Shown here in pieces: positions 8,373-16,358 of a DNA stretch of 19,270 nucleotides. Position 1 is the first letter of the stretch, and the number at the start of each line of letters is the position of its first letter. The DNA is taken from NCBI GenBank assembly GCA_903915565.1, contig CAIWTG010000216.1:1-19270 (forward strand), in the 5' to 3' direction. The notes beneath the pieces are model-generated. The model made no database searches and had not been told where the DNA came from. It was given only the letters and a program-made list of their open reading frames with translations. The stretch comes from an uncultured Chloroflexota bacterium. Lineage in GTDB: Bacteria > Chloroflexota > Dehalococcoidia > Dehalococcoidales > RBG-16-60-22. The position numbers were made by a program, and so were the translations under genes.

Positions 8373-9485
8373 ATGAAAAAAGTAAACTTAAAATCATTTC
8401 TCATCGTTCTTGTCATGGCAGTGGCGCTGGGCGCAACGCTGCTCACTGGCTGCGTCGGCGCTGCTGGCACGACCACCAGTACAACGACTACCGCTTCTAC
8501 GGCAATCACTCAAAATTGGACGCCGCCGGCCGGCGATGGGTCATTAACACAGCTGCCTGATTTAGCCGATGTGGTGGCATTGGTTAAACCATCGGTAGTT
8601 GCGATTAATACTCAAATTACGGCCTACGATATTTTTAACCGGCAATACACCCAGGAAGGCGCCGGCTCCGGCTGGATTATCGACCCGAGCGGCATTATCG
8701 TCACTAACAACCACGTTGTCGAAGGCGCCAAGACTATAACCGTTACCACCGACGACGGGGTTACGTACCAGGCTGACCCCAGTCAAGTTTACACAGATTC
8801 ATTGAACGACCTGGCGATTATCAAAATTCACGCATCTAACCTGCCGTATCTAAAAACGGGCGATTCCAGCCATATGCGCATCGGCGACTGGGTAATCGCC
8901 ATCGGCAATGCGCTGGGACAGGGCACCCGCGCCACCGAGGGCATTATCAGCCGCAAGGGAGTCGAGTTGGATATGAGCCAGGACCAGACGCTTTATGACC
9001 TGTTAGAAACCAGCGCTGCGATAAATGCCGGCAACAGCGGCGGCCCGCTGGTCAACCTGGAAGGCGAAGTAATCGGCATTACCAGCGCGAAAATAGCCAG
9101 CGTGGGGGTGGAGGGGATGGGCTACGCCATCAGCATCAACACCGCTTTGCCCATTATTCAGGATTTGGTCAATAAAGGCTACGTCGTCCGACCCTACATC
9201 GGCGTCAGGCTTTATACCGTCGACCAGATAGCGATAACGCAATTAAGCCTTAGCGTGGACACAGGAGTATTGATTACCGAGATTACTGCCAACAGCCCGG
9301 CTGCCCAGGCTGGATTACAGCAATACGATGTTGTCGTGAGTATTGGGGGGCAAAAGGTTACCACCATTGCCGAGTTCACGAAGATATTATACTCATCCGC
9401 TATCGGACAGCCATTGGAGATTAAATACTGGCGCGGTGACAAGGAATACACGACGACGGTAACACCCATCGAAAACCCGCACTAA
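8373..9485 (+). CDS. HtrA/DegP-like lipoprotein serine protease with PDZ domain
   Basis: This is an extracytoplasmic trypsin-like protease and chaperone of the HtrA/DegQ family, involved in protein quality control. With the ATG at 8373 it is 370 aa. A lipoprotein signal peptide ends in LLTGC, with the lipidated residue at Cys27, followed by a Thr/Ser-rich linker (31-50). The catalytic triad is His114 (TNNHVVEG), Asp146 (NDLAII) and Ser222 (GNSGGPL). One PDZ domain follows from about 270 to the end. A GTG at 8358 would add five residues but overlaps the GAGGTG ribosome site, so I prefer the ATG, which gives a standard signal peptide. The gene is monocistronic between two terminators; I see no clear promoter in the AT-rich 8293-8354. 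Confidence 0.93.
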   Translation: MKKVNLKSFLIVLVMAVALGATLLTGCVGAAGTTTSTTTTASTAITQNWTPPAGDGSLTQLPDLADVVALVKPSVVAINTQITAYDIFNRQYTQEGAGSGWIIDPSGIIVTNNHVVEGAKTITVTTDDGVTYQADPSQVYTDSLNDLAIIKIHASNLPYLKTGDSSHMRIGDWVIAIGNALGQGTRATEGIISRKGVELDMSQDQTLYDLLETSAAINAGNSGGPLVNLEGEVIGITSAKIASVGVEGMGYAISINTALPIIQDLVNKGYVVRPYIGVRLYTVDQIAITQLSLSVDTGVLITEITANSPAAQAGLQQYDVVVSIGGQKVTTIAEFTKILYSSAIGQPLEIKYWRGDKEYTTTVTPIENPH

Positions 9486-9507
9486 ATAACCAAGCTAGTA
9501 AGTGAAT

Positions 9508-9536
9508 AAAGAGGGGGCTTATCACCCCCTCTTTTT
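9508..9536. terminator. Bidirectional terminator between htrA-like gene and ileS
   Basis: AAAGAGGGGG (9508-9517) pairs perfectly with CCCCCTCTTT (9525-9534) around a 7-base loop. A T-run follows on the plus strand, and a shorter A/T-rich tail on the minus strand. It serves the two convergent genes; the ileS stop codon lies immediately beside the stem (9535-9537). Confidence 0.87.
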
Positions 9537-12500
9537 ATTTTACTTTTTTTATCCCCAGCGTCAGGCGGATGCCGCTAATCTTGTGCTCTTCCTTTAAATC
9601 TACGTCGTCAGGGATGTCCTCCACAATATCGTCGGCGAGGGTTTCCTGGCGGATATAGTCGGCAAAAGCGGAAAGAGCCTGCATAAAGAAGGCGTCGCCG
9701 TCGTGATAGACAATAATGTGGTCGGCAATTTCGTAGCCGGCGTTGCGCCGCATCGTCTGTAAACGGTGGACGATTTCACGGGCGATGCCCTCCGCCTGAA
9801 GCTCAACGGTGATGTACGTGGAAACCCCTACGCAGGTGCCTGTCTCGGCCGCCGTGGCGAAGTTGGCTACTTCCAAACCAGCCACTTTTTCGTGCGTATC
9901 GATCTTTAGTTCTTTAATGTTCAATTCCTCAAGGATTAGCGGGGCGACCCTTTCCAGCGAGCGCGCTTCAGAATCGTTAGCGACGCCGACGTAGAGGGTC
10001 TCTAAGGGCTGTCGAATTTTTAGTCCGCATTTGTTACGCGCCGCCCTGCCCAGACTGCATACCTTCATCGCCAGCCGGTTATCCTCGGCCAGCTGTTTAT
10101 CAATCATCGTCAAATCCGCCGCCGGGAAATCCTCCAGGTGTACGCTCAATAACGCGTTCGGCGACATTTCACGCACCAGGTTTTGATAAAGCTCTTCGGC
10201 GACAAACGGCGTGAAAGGAGCTAGGAGTTTAGTCAGCGTGACCAGGCAGGTATAAAGTGAATTATAAGCCGAGAGTTTATCGGCGTCGTTTTCACTCTTC
10301 CAGAAACGCCGGCGACTGCGGCGGACGTACCAGTTGGAAAGCCCGTCCACGAAGTTTTCAATCTTGCGTCCGGCGTCGGTGTAGTTATAGTTTTCCATCA
10401 GCGAATCAACGTCGGCCACCAGTTGATTGAGTTCGGAGAGAATCCATTTATCCAACTCGGCGGCAGGCGCCGGGAAAGGTTCCACCGGTTTATAGTTATC
10501 TATGTTGGCGTACAACACGAAGAAGGAATATACATTCCAGAGCGTCATCATCAGCTGGCGGTTAATTTCCGCCACCATCTTCGTATCGAAACGGCGGACG
10601 GTGCCAGGTGGAGCGGAGGTATAAAAATACCAGCGTAAAGCGTCCGCGCCCTGCTGTGTCACCACATCTACGGGGTCAACGACATTGCCTCGGCTCTTGC
10701 TCATCTTTTTTCCTTCGGCGTCGTTTATCAGCTCCAGGCAGATACAATTTTTGAAAGTAGGACGGTCAAAAAGCATAGTAGAAATAGCGTGAAGGCTATA
10801 AAACCAGCCGCGTGTCTGGTCAACACCCTCGGAGATAAAGTCCGCTTGCCCGGTTTCTTTATCAAACAGTTCTTTGTTTTCAAACGGGTAATGGGTCTGG
10901 GCAAAAGGCATTGAACCCGAGTCGAACCAGCAGTCCATGACCTCCGGCGTGCGCTGCATCTTGCCGCCGCATTTGGCGCAGGTAAAATTGACTTTATCCA
11001 TATAAGGCCGGTGCAGGTCGAGGGGCGCCTGCAGTCCTGTGCAGCCGGGTTTTTTCTCCAGTTCATCCACGGAGCCGACGCATTCAACAGCGCCGCACTT
11101 TTCACAACGCCAGATGGGCAGCGGCGAACCCCAGTAACGCTCGCGGGCAAAAGCCCAGTCCACGTTATTTTCTAACCAGTTCCCAAAGCGTCCCTTTTTA
11201 ATATGCTCCGGATACCAGTTTATTTTTTCATTCCCGGCAATCATTTTATCCCTGACGGCGTTGGTCTTGATATACCACGTCGTCTTGGCGTAATAAAGCA
11301 GCGGGGCGTCACAGCGCCAGCAGAATGGATAGGTGTGCTTAATCTTTCCCCAGTGGAAAAGCAGCTCGCGCGACTTTAGGTCTTCCATGATAAGCGGGTC
11401 GGCGCTTTTAACGAATTTTTTCGCGAAGGGATAATTGCCGGTGATTTTTCCTTGTAAATCAACCTGCTGGACGAAGTCCAGGCCGAACTCTTTGCCGGCA
11501 TCAAAGTCAACCTCGCCGAAAGCGGGGGCGACGTGAACGATGCCCGTCCCGTCTTCCATGGTGACAAAGTCGCCGCTGATGACTTTATAGGTTAGATTCT
11601 TGTCAGCCTTTTGCGCGACCAGTGTGCCGCCCGGCTGGAATCTCATTCTTTCCACGCCAAAGTCGTGGGGATTGAACAGCGGCTGGTATTGTGTGCCGAC
11701 CAGTTCCGCTCCCTTTAGTTTTTTGATTTCTTTATAATCTTTAAGATCCAGCGTCTCTGTTAGCCGCGCGGCTAGTATTAAATATTCTTTTTCACTTTGG
11801 ACTAAAACATATTCATCTTTTTCAGAAACAGCTAATGCGGTATTGCCGGGTAAAGTCCAGGGGGTAGTCGTCCACGCTAAAAGATAAACCGGTTTATCGG
11901 TCGGGAATTTAGCTTTTGTCTTTTCTACCACCTTAAACTTTATGTAAATCGATGGATCTTCCGTATCATCCTTATAGCCCTGCGAAACTTCATGCGAACT
12001 TAATGACGTGCCGCAGCGCGGGCAGTGCGGAGTAACGCGGTAGCCCTGGTAGATAAACCCTTTGTCCCAAATCTGCTTCAGCGCCCACCAGACGGACTCG
12101 ACATAGGTATTGTCCATCGTTTTGTAAGCGTGGTCGAGGTCAACCCAGTAAGCGATACGTTCGGTCAGGGTATTCCATTCTTTGAGGTATTTAAAAACGC
12201 TCTCGCGGCAGCGCTTATTGAACTCCTCGACGCCGTATTTTTCAATCTGGTCTTTACCGGTAAAGCCGAGTTGTTTTTCTACTTCCAGCTCGACGGGCAG
12301 TCCGTGTGTGTCCCACCCGGCGATGCGGGGAATATAATAACCCTTCATCACTCTATAGCGGACGATGACGTCCTTAATGGCGCGCGCGAGGACGTGATGG
12401 ATGCCCGGGTTGCCGTTGGCAAAGGGCGGCCCTTCGTAAAAGACAAAGCGCTTTTTGCCCTTCCGCGCTTCGACGCTTTTCTCAAAAATAGTGTTGTCTT

Positions 12501-12567
12501 TCCAAAAAGCTAAGACGCCTTCTTCCAGCTTAGGAAAGCTTACCCGGCTGTTGACTGGTTTAAACAT
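9535..12567 (-). CDS. ileS: Isoleucyl-tRNA synthetase, IleRS2-like with GIHH motif
   Basis: IleRS attaches isoleucine to tRNA-Ile and edits mischarged valine. The protein is 1010 aa. The first class I signature reads G-I-H-H (residues 55-58) instead of H-x-G-H. The second signature KMSKS is canonical at 621-625. The CP1 editing domain is present (TTPWTLPGNTALAV), as are zinc-type CxxC pairs (CPRCG, CEKCG, CAKCG) and the anticodon-binding C-terminal half. I start it at ATG 12567 after GGGGG. The frame is open to 12660 only because it runs through the T-box leader. The C-rich insertions and overall length fit the IleRS2 (eukaryote-like) clade. It is last in the minus-strand block and has its own promoter and T-box. 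Confidence 0.95.
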   Translation of the reverse strand: MFKPVNSRVSFPKLEEGVLAFWKDNTIFEKSVEARKGKKRFVFYEGPPFANGNPGIHHVLARAIKDVIVRYRVMKGYYIPRIAGWDTHGLPVELEVEKQLGFTGKDQIEKYGVEEFNKRCRESVFKYLKEWNTLTERIAYWVDLDHAYKTMDNTYVESVWWALKQIWDKGFIYQGYRVTPHCPRCGTSLSSHEVSQGYKDDTEDPSIYIKFKVVEKTKAKFPTDKPVYLLAWTTTPWTLPGNTALAVSEKDEYVLVQSEKEYLILAARLTETLDLKDYKEIKKLKGAELVGTQYQPLFNPHDFGVERMRFQPGGTLVAQKADKNLTYKVISGDFVTMEDGTGIVHVAPAFGEVDFDAGKEFGLDFVQQVDLQGKITGNYPFAKKFVKSADPLIMEDLKSRELLFHWGKIKHTYPFCWRCDAPLLYYAKTTWYIKTNAVRDKMIAGNEKINWYPEHIKKGRFGNWLENNVDWAFARERYWGSPLPIWRCEKCGAVECVGSVDELEKKPGCTGLQAPLDLHRPYMDKVNFTCAKCGGKMQRTPEVMDCWFDSGSMPFAQTHYPFENKELFDKETGQADFISEGVDQTRGWFYSLHAISTMLFDRPTFKNCICLELINDAEGKKMSKSRGNVVDPVDVVTQQGADALRWYFYTSAPPGTVRRFDTKMVAEINRQLMMTLWNVYSFFVLYANIDNYKPVEPFPAPAAELDKWILSELNQLVADVDSLMENYNYTDAGRKIENFVDGLSNWYVRRSRRRFWKSENDADKLSAYNSLYTCLVTLTKLLAPFTPFVAEELYQNLVREMSPNALLSVHLEDFPAADLTMIDKQLAEDNRLAMKVCSLGRAARNKCGLKIRQPLETLYVGVANDSEARSLERVAPLILEELNIKELKIDTHEKVAGLEVANFATAAETGTCVGVSTYITVELQAEGIAREIVHRLQTMRRNAGYEIADHIIVYHDGDAFFMQALSAFADYIRQETLADDIVEDIPDDVDLKEEHKISGIRLTLGIKKVK

Positions 12568-12583
12568 ATTACCCCCTATATAA

Positions 12584-12613
12584 CAAAAAAACCTCGTCTT
12601 TAAGGGACGAGGC
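12584..12613 (-). terminator. Regulated terminator of the ileS T-box
   Basis: On the minus strand CCTCGTC (12612-12606) pairs with GACGAGG (12598-12592), followed by seven T (12591-12585). It lies directly upstream of the ileS ribosome site and overlaps the region needed for the antiterminator. Confidence 0.88.
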
Positions 12614-12853
12614 TGATGAGCCCGCGGTACCACCCAAATTTCCCGATACAATCGGGACACTCTTTAAGGACACCTATTATGCCCTCGTCACGGCTAACGG
12701 TTGACGGGTCCGTCCGGGCTTACTCACCCTGATAGGATTTTAAGCCGGAGGCTCGGGAGGGATTTTCGGTGCGGGGAGTATGTCTGCTCACACCTTGCCA
12801 GACTCGCTTTATACTCTTAAGCGCCCCTACTCTTCTCCGTCACTGCCTTTAAC
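12584..12853 (-). promoter_or_regulatory. T-box riboswitch leader, isoleucine specifier (AUC)
   Basis: This leader senses uncharged tRNA-Ile ahead of ileS. The T-box GGGTGGTACCGCGGG is at 12635-12621 (minus). Stem I contains an AGTA element (12831-12828) and AAGGTGTGAG (12796-12787), identical to the decamer in the trp leader. The specifier region reads GAAA-ATC, placing AUC at 12763-12761. The base after the specifier is C rather than the usual purine, so the exact register is slightly less secure than the T-box call itself. A TCCCGAT/ATCGGGA hairpin just before the T-box corresponds to Stem III. Confidence 0.92.
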
Positions 12854-12866
12854 ATGTTTATGTTAA
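12849..12866. repeat. Inverted repeat overlapping the ileS -10
   Basis: TTAACAT (12849-12855) and ATGTTAA (12860-12866) form a perfect 7-bp inverted repeat around GTTT. It covers the predicted -10 and start site of the ileS leader, where an operator would act, but no cognate regulator is identified. Confidence 0.4.
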
Positions 12867-12888
12867 CACAGGATAATACGAAAAGCAA
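12860..12888 (-). promoter_or_regulatory. Promoter of the ileS T-box leader
   Basis: On the minus strand, -35 TTGCTT (12888-12883) and -10 TAACAT (12865-12860) are separated by 17 bp. Transcription would begin near 12853, just upstream of Stem I. The -10 is overlapped by a perfect inverted repeat (12849-12866). Confidence 0.6.
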
Positions 12889-12915
12889 GGGAAAAACGCA
12901 GTTAGATGTTGGCAA

Positions 12916-13419
12916 TTAGTTCTGCGGCAGTGTCTTGGGAGTAATGACCACTTTGCGCCCGTCGCCAAAACCGATGCTCTCGGTAATGACGTCAGGGTGG
13001 TCGGCTAAAGTGACGTGGATGATGCGCCGTTCGAAAGCCGTCATCGGCTCCATGGTGAAAGGAACCTTGCGGTTTTTTACCTGTTCCGCCAGCCGTTCTG
13101 CCAGGCTGCGCAGCCCTTCACAGCGCCGCTGTTTATAGCCTTCAACATCAAGGACGATAGGCAGCTGGACCTGCATTTTATGCGACACGATGAGGCGTAC
13201 TACGTACTGCAGGGAAACCATCGTCTGGCCGCGGCGACCGATTAATATGCCCAGGTCTTCGCCTTCTATATTCAAGCCGACAGACGTTAAAACGCCGTCA
13301 TCGTCGGTGGTTGTAAATTCATCGGAGGGGAAAATACTGGCTTTAAGCCCCATCATTGAGAGCAGTGTTTCGAGCACTTCTTTAGCGGTATCATAAATTT
13401 CTTGCTGATTATCCGACAT
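12916..13419 (-). CDS. khpB: Jag/KhpB family RNA-binding protein (KH + R3H)
   Basis: This is a single-stranded nucleic-acid-binding protein of the Jag (SpoIIIJ-associated)/KhpB family, tied to sRNA binding and cell-wall growth in Firmicutes. It is 167 aa. A KH-like domain spans about 45-105 with the GRRG loop at 61-64. An R3H domain covers about 105-165, with Arg131 and His135 in the R-x3-H core followed by SIGFGDGRKVVI. The separate Jag N-terminal domain is absent, so this is a short form. The ATG follows AGGAT. It lies 32 bp after yidC, the conserved yidC-jag pairing. The exact RNA partners are unknown. Confidence 0.9.
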   Translation of the reverse strand: MSDNQQEIYDTAKEVLETLLSMMGLKASIFPSDEFTTTDDDGVLTSVGLNIEGEDLGILIGRRGQTMVSLQYVVRLIVSHKMQVQLPIVLDVEGYKQRRCEGLRSLAERLAEQVKNRKVPFTMEPMTAFERRIIHVTLADHPDVITESIGFGDGRKVVITPKTLPQN

Positions 13420-13451
13420 GATTCATCCTGCCCTCTTGAAAGACCAACGCC

Positions 13452-14363
13452 TTACTTATTCTGGTCCGGCGGGTTGTTATCTCCGCCGCCTAACTTGAAT
13501 CTATCGAAGAAACCTTTTTTCTGACTCTTCTTTAAAGAATCCTTATCGGTAATAATAACCTGGCCGTCTTTATCAACAATCGTTGTTCTCTTTTCTTCAG
13601 GCTGTTTAAATTCCAGGTACTTCTTTTCGGGTTCGGTGGGTTTGGCAGCTTTCTTAAACAATGTGCCCCAACCGGTGATGCGGTACTGCAGGGCGATGCG
13701 GAATAAGCTGTTGACCACCCAGTAAAGGGCCAGACCAGCGGGGAAGGTCAACGACATGAATGTAAAGAGGAGCGGCATCATCCAGAGCATCATGGAATTC
13801 TGCGAGGACTGCTGCGGGTCGGCCGTGGGCATGGTGGACATCTTCTGTTGAACCCACATAAACACGCCGACAAGCACACCCAAAATCGCGTTGGGCGACG
13901 ATAGGTCCATACCCAGGAAATAGGGATTTATGGGTATCGATGCGAAGACAATCGGCCAGGGGTATAAATATCTGGAAAGGTTGAGCAACCCTTCCGGCAC
14001 AGCGGCGAGCGATAACATAATTGACTGGTAAAGAGCGAACCAGACCGGCATCTGGATAATCATGGTCAACATGCAGCCGGCGGGTTTTACTCCCGACGTT
14101 TTATAGAGAGCCATCGTCTCCTGGGATAGTTTCTGGCGGTCCTTAGCATACTTCTTTTGCAGCTCGGCGAGTTTAGGCTGCAGCTCCATCATCTTCTTGG
14201 AAGACTTAATCTGGTTTAAAGTCAGTGGTAGTAGCACCAGATTGACCACAATGGTCAGCAGGATGATAGCCGCGCCGAAATTCCCGGCAAAGGCATGAGA
14301 AATAACGATAAGGACGTTAGTTAACGGTTGCTGTATTATTAATTCCCAAATATTCAAGTTCAA
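13452..14363 (-). CDS. yidC: YidC/Oxa1 family membrane protein insertase
   Basis: YidC inserts proteins into the cytoplasmic membrane, alone or with SecYEG. At 303 aa it is the short form without the large periplasmic domain of proteobacterial YidC. Membrane segments, a charged cytoplasmic hairpin (SSKKMMELQPKLAEL) and PAGCMLTMIIQMPVWFALY are all characteristic. The C-terminal tail is hydrophilic and charged. The conserved groove Arg (Arg73 in B. subtilis SpoIIIJ) aligns with Asn41 here. The reading frame begins with TTG at 14363, directly after the stop of the upstream gene; a second TTG at 14357 has better spacing from GGGG, so the true start is one of these two. Confidence 0.94.
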   Translation of the reverse strand: MNLNIWELIIQQPLTNVLIVISHAFAGNFGAAIILLTIVVNLVLLPLTLNQIKSSKKMMELQPKLAELQKKYAKDRQKLSQETMALYKTSGVKPAGCMLTMIIQMPVWFALYQSIMLSLAAVPEGLLNLSRYLYPWPIVFASIPINPYFLGMDLSSPNAILGVLVGVFMWVQQKMSTMPTADPQQSSQNSMMLWMMPLLFTFMSLTFPAGLALYWVVNSLFRIALQYRITGWGTLFKKAAKPTEPEKKYLEFKQPEEKRTTIVDKDGQVIITDKDSLKKSQKKGFFDRFKLGGGDNNPPDQNK

Positions 14364-15545
14364 TTACCCCGATACTAAAGAAATTGAGGATAACAAGGGA
14401 TCTTTACCCTCGTCAATAAATTTATAATCAACGCGTTGTATGGCGGCGTCTTGCGTCTGGAAGTAGATTATGCCGTTATATACCGTAAGCGGTCCGGTTA
14501 TGGTACCGGTAAGGGTTGCCAGCGGTTCAATTTCCTGGGTCGTGCTATCTATGCGGTAAACAATGCCGACCTGGCTGGCGAAGATGATGTAGTTGTCAAC
14601 GGCGGCCGGCTGTGAGACGAAGGGGCTGATTACAGCCAAATCGTCTTTACCGAAAATCTTAATCGTCGCTCCGGTGGCGGGATTGAGACAATAGATATTG
14701 CCATCGAGATTGCCGGCGTAAAGCATATTGTTGACGATGACCGGTTGCGACCAGAACCAGTTATTCGCTTCGAACTTCCACTTAAGCGTACCAGTGGCGG
14801 CGTCGAGGGCATAAAGGTTCTTATCAAAAGAACCAGCGTAAACGATGCCGTCTTTCACCAACGGCGGCGCGATAATCGAGCCTTCCGTCGTATATTTCCA
14901 TTTTAAGGTCATATCATCGGCATTCAAGGCATAAAGCGTTTTATCGAACGAACCTATATATAATGAACCATCGACGACTACGGGCGTACCCCAGACTTTA
15001 TCGCCGGTCTGGTACGAACCCAATAAACCGCCGGTATTGGCATCCAGGCAGTAGACATAGCTATTCGCGCACCCGATATATAGCTTGTTGTTATCAATCA
15101 CCATACCGCCGACGAAGGGCTGTAAATACCCGGCGCCTACGGAGGGGTATTCCCACTTTTCTGCAAAGTTCAATGCATTATAGGCAAATATTTTACCATT
15201 ATATCCGGCGACATAAACCACGTTATCCGAGACAACTGGAGTTCCGTAAATGGGTACTCGCGATGTGCCTCCACCGCAGCTAAGCGCCGAGGAGCAGCCA
15301 AACAATCCGCCCTGCGACTGTACTTTAAGTGGTTCTGCCCTTAGTATGCTTTGGTCGTTAAGATTAACCGACACGAGACGGCCTTCCATCGAGCCGACGT
15401 AAAGAGTATTGTTAGCCACCACGCCGCCCGACCAGCCCACTGCCGCCAGACCACTGACGCAGCTGAAACCGAATACCGCCAGCATTAGAATAGCGGTCAC
15501 CAGCAGCGATACCAAACCAAATATTTTTATCTTCTTAAATTTCAC
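14364..15545 (-). CDS. Secreted or membrane-anchored PQQ-like beta-propeller protein
   Basis: The protein is 393 aa from the GTG at 15545, which follows GGTGGAG at good spacing; a GTG at 15557 would add four residues. A basic N-terminus and a hydrophobic stretch to about residue 28 form a signal peptide or anchor. Cys29 (GFSC) is not a canonical lipobox. The rest is about eight repeats of the PQQ/BamB pattern: a D/N-rich turn, LYVGS or VYAGS, then LYALDAATGTLKWKF-like ends. This predicts an eight-bladed propeller outside the membrane. A role as scaffold or chaperone is likely; no enzyme active site is visible. It sits 23 bp after yidD and its stop codon touches the yidC start, so it is co-translated with the insertase. 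Confidence 0.85.
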   Translation of the reverse strand: MKFKKIKIFGLVSLLVTAILMLAVFGFSCVSGLAAVGWSGGVVANNTLYVGSMEGRLVSVNLNDQSILRAEPLKVQSQGGLFGCSSALSCGGGTSRVPIYGTPVVSDNVVYVAGYNGKIFAYNALNFAEKWEYPSVGAGYLQPFVGGMVIDNNKLYIGCANSYVYCLDANTGGLLGSYQTGDKVWGTPVVVDGSLYIGSFDKTLYALNADDMTLKWKYTTEGSIIAPPLVKDGIVYAGSFDKNLYALDAATGTLKWKFEANNWFWSQPVIVNNMLYAGNLDGNIYCLNPATGATIKIFGKDDLAVISPFVSQPAAVDNYIIFASQVGIVYRIDSTTQEIEPLATLTGTITGPLTVYNGIIYFQTQDAAIQRVDYKFIDEGKDPLLSSISLVSG

Positions 15546-15568
15546 CGTATTCTCCACCGATATATAGT

Positions 15569-15787
15569 TTACCTTTTTTCTGGCACCGGGTCATAGCCGC
15601 CGGGATTTAAGGGATGGCATCGCGTGATGCGTCGAACGCCAAGACCGATGCCTTTAAAAATTCCATACCGCTCTATCGCTTCGGCAGTATACTCCGAACA
15701 AGTCGGCTGGAAGCGACAGGCTGGCGGCATAATCTGCGACCATGTTCGTTGATAGATTTTAATCAGTCCTAAGGCGATTGCCTTCAT
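15569..15787 (-). CDS. yidD: Membrane protein insertion efficiency factor YidD
   Basis: YidD is a small peripheral membrane protein that helps YidC-dependent insertion. It is 72 aa and carries the family core CRFQPTCSEYTAEAI with two cysteines, then RCHPLNPGGYDPVP. A short amphipathic N-terminal helix is visible. Its first 29 bases overlap the end of rnpA, the classical rnpA-yidD arrangement. The propeller gene follows it, then yidC. Confidence 0.95.
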   Translation of the reverse strand: MKAIALGLIKIYQRTWSQIMPPACRFQPTCSEYTAEAIERYGIFKGIGLGVRRITRCHPLNPGGYDPVPEKR

Positions 15788-16121
15788 TTTCCCCTACATT
15801 CAGTCCGGCTTTTAACAATAGCTTGTTGAACGCTTTTTCTAAGCCCTGGTAATCCAGCGGTGCGGCGGGGACTCGAGCGATAAGGATGATATCCCATCCG
15901 GTTTGCACCGGCGCCGCTTTGGTTATTTCCCGCAGGCGGCGTTTGATTCTATTTCTTACAACCGCTTTTCCCAGACGATGGCTGATGACGAAACCGAATC
16001 TTGTTGAGTTGGAGTTGTTGGCTAGAGCTTTAAGGACCATTTCCCTGCCCGCCCAGGACCGGCCTCCGTCATAAACCAGGGCAAACTGGCTATTGCTTTT
16101 TAAATAACGCTCTCCCCTCAC
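15759..16121 (-). CDS. rnpA: Ribonuclease P protein component
   Basis: RnpA is the protein cofactor of RNase P, which matures the 5' ends of tRNAs together with the M1-type RNA. It is 120 aa. It has the conserved N-terminal aromatic patch (FALVYDGG), RFGFVISHRLGKAV and the signature RNRIKRRLRE at 56-65. The GTG start at 16121 is preceded by AGGATA. It lies 29 bp after rpmH, the near-universal rpmH-rnpA pair, and overlaps yidD. Confidence 0.95.
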   Translation of the reverse strand: MRGERYLKSNSQFALVYDGGRSWAGREMVLKALANNSNSTRFGFVISHRLGKAVVRNRIKRRLREITKAAPVQTGWDIILIARVPAAPLDYQGLEKAFNKLLLKAGLNVGENEGNRLRTD

Positions 16122-16150
16122 ACTTATCCTATACGGTTCAGCCGGAACCG

Positions 16151-16291
16151 TTAAACGACGGTAAGTCTCTTGCGCCCTTTTTGCCTTCTGGCTTTAAGGA
16201 CGTCTCGTCCGCCGCGTGTGCTCATTCTTTTTATGAAACCGTGTTCACGCTTTCTGGGTATACTCTTGGGTTGATATGTTCTCTTAGGCAC
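16151..16291 (-). CDS. rpmH: 50S ribosomal protein L34
   Basis: This 46-aa gene is read on the minus strand from a GTG at 16291 to TAA at 16153-16151. The product begins MPKRTYQPKSIPRKREHGF, contains the family motif RMSTRGGRDVLKARRQKGR and ends KRLTVV. It is complete. GGGAG lies about 8 bases before the start. Position directly before rnpA confirms the call. Confidence 0.96.
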   Translation of the reverse strand: MPKRTYQPKSIPRKREHGFIKRMSTRGGRDVLKARRQKGRKRLTVV

Positions 16292-16358
16292 TTTAACTCC
16301 CTATGGTGATTTAATCAATATACAATATAAAAGGATATTTATTCGTTATATCAGCCGC

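Noticed and set aside
10728..11150. 140-codon minus-strand frame inside ileS
   Set aside because: Alternative frame of the same strand as ileS; no domain.
12025..12513. 162-codon plus-strand frame
   Set aside because: Antisense to the N-terminal part of ileS, which is intact.
12568..12660. N-terminal extension of ileS by 31 residues
   Set aside because: It translates the T-box and terminator; MFKPVNSRVSFPKLEEG is the usual IleRS beginning.
16292..16358. Promoter between rpsR and rpmH
   Set aside because: AT-rich with several TATA-like words but no -35 at suitable spacing.
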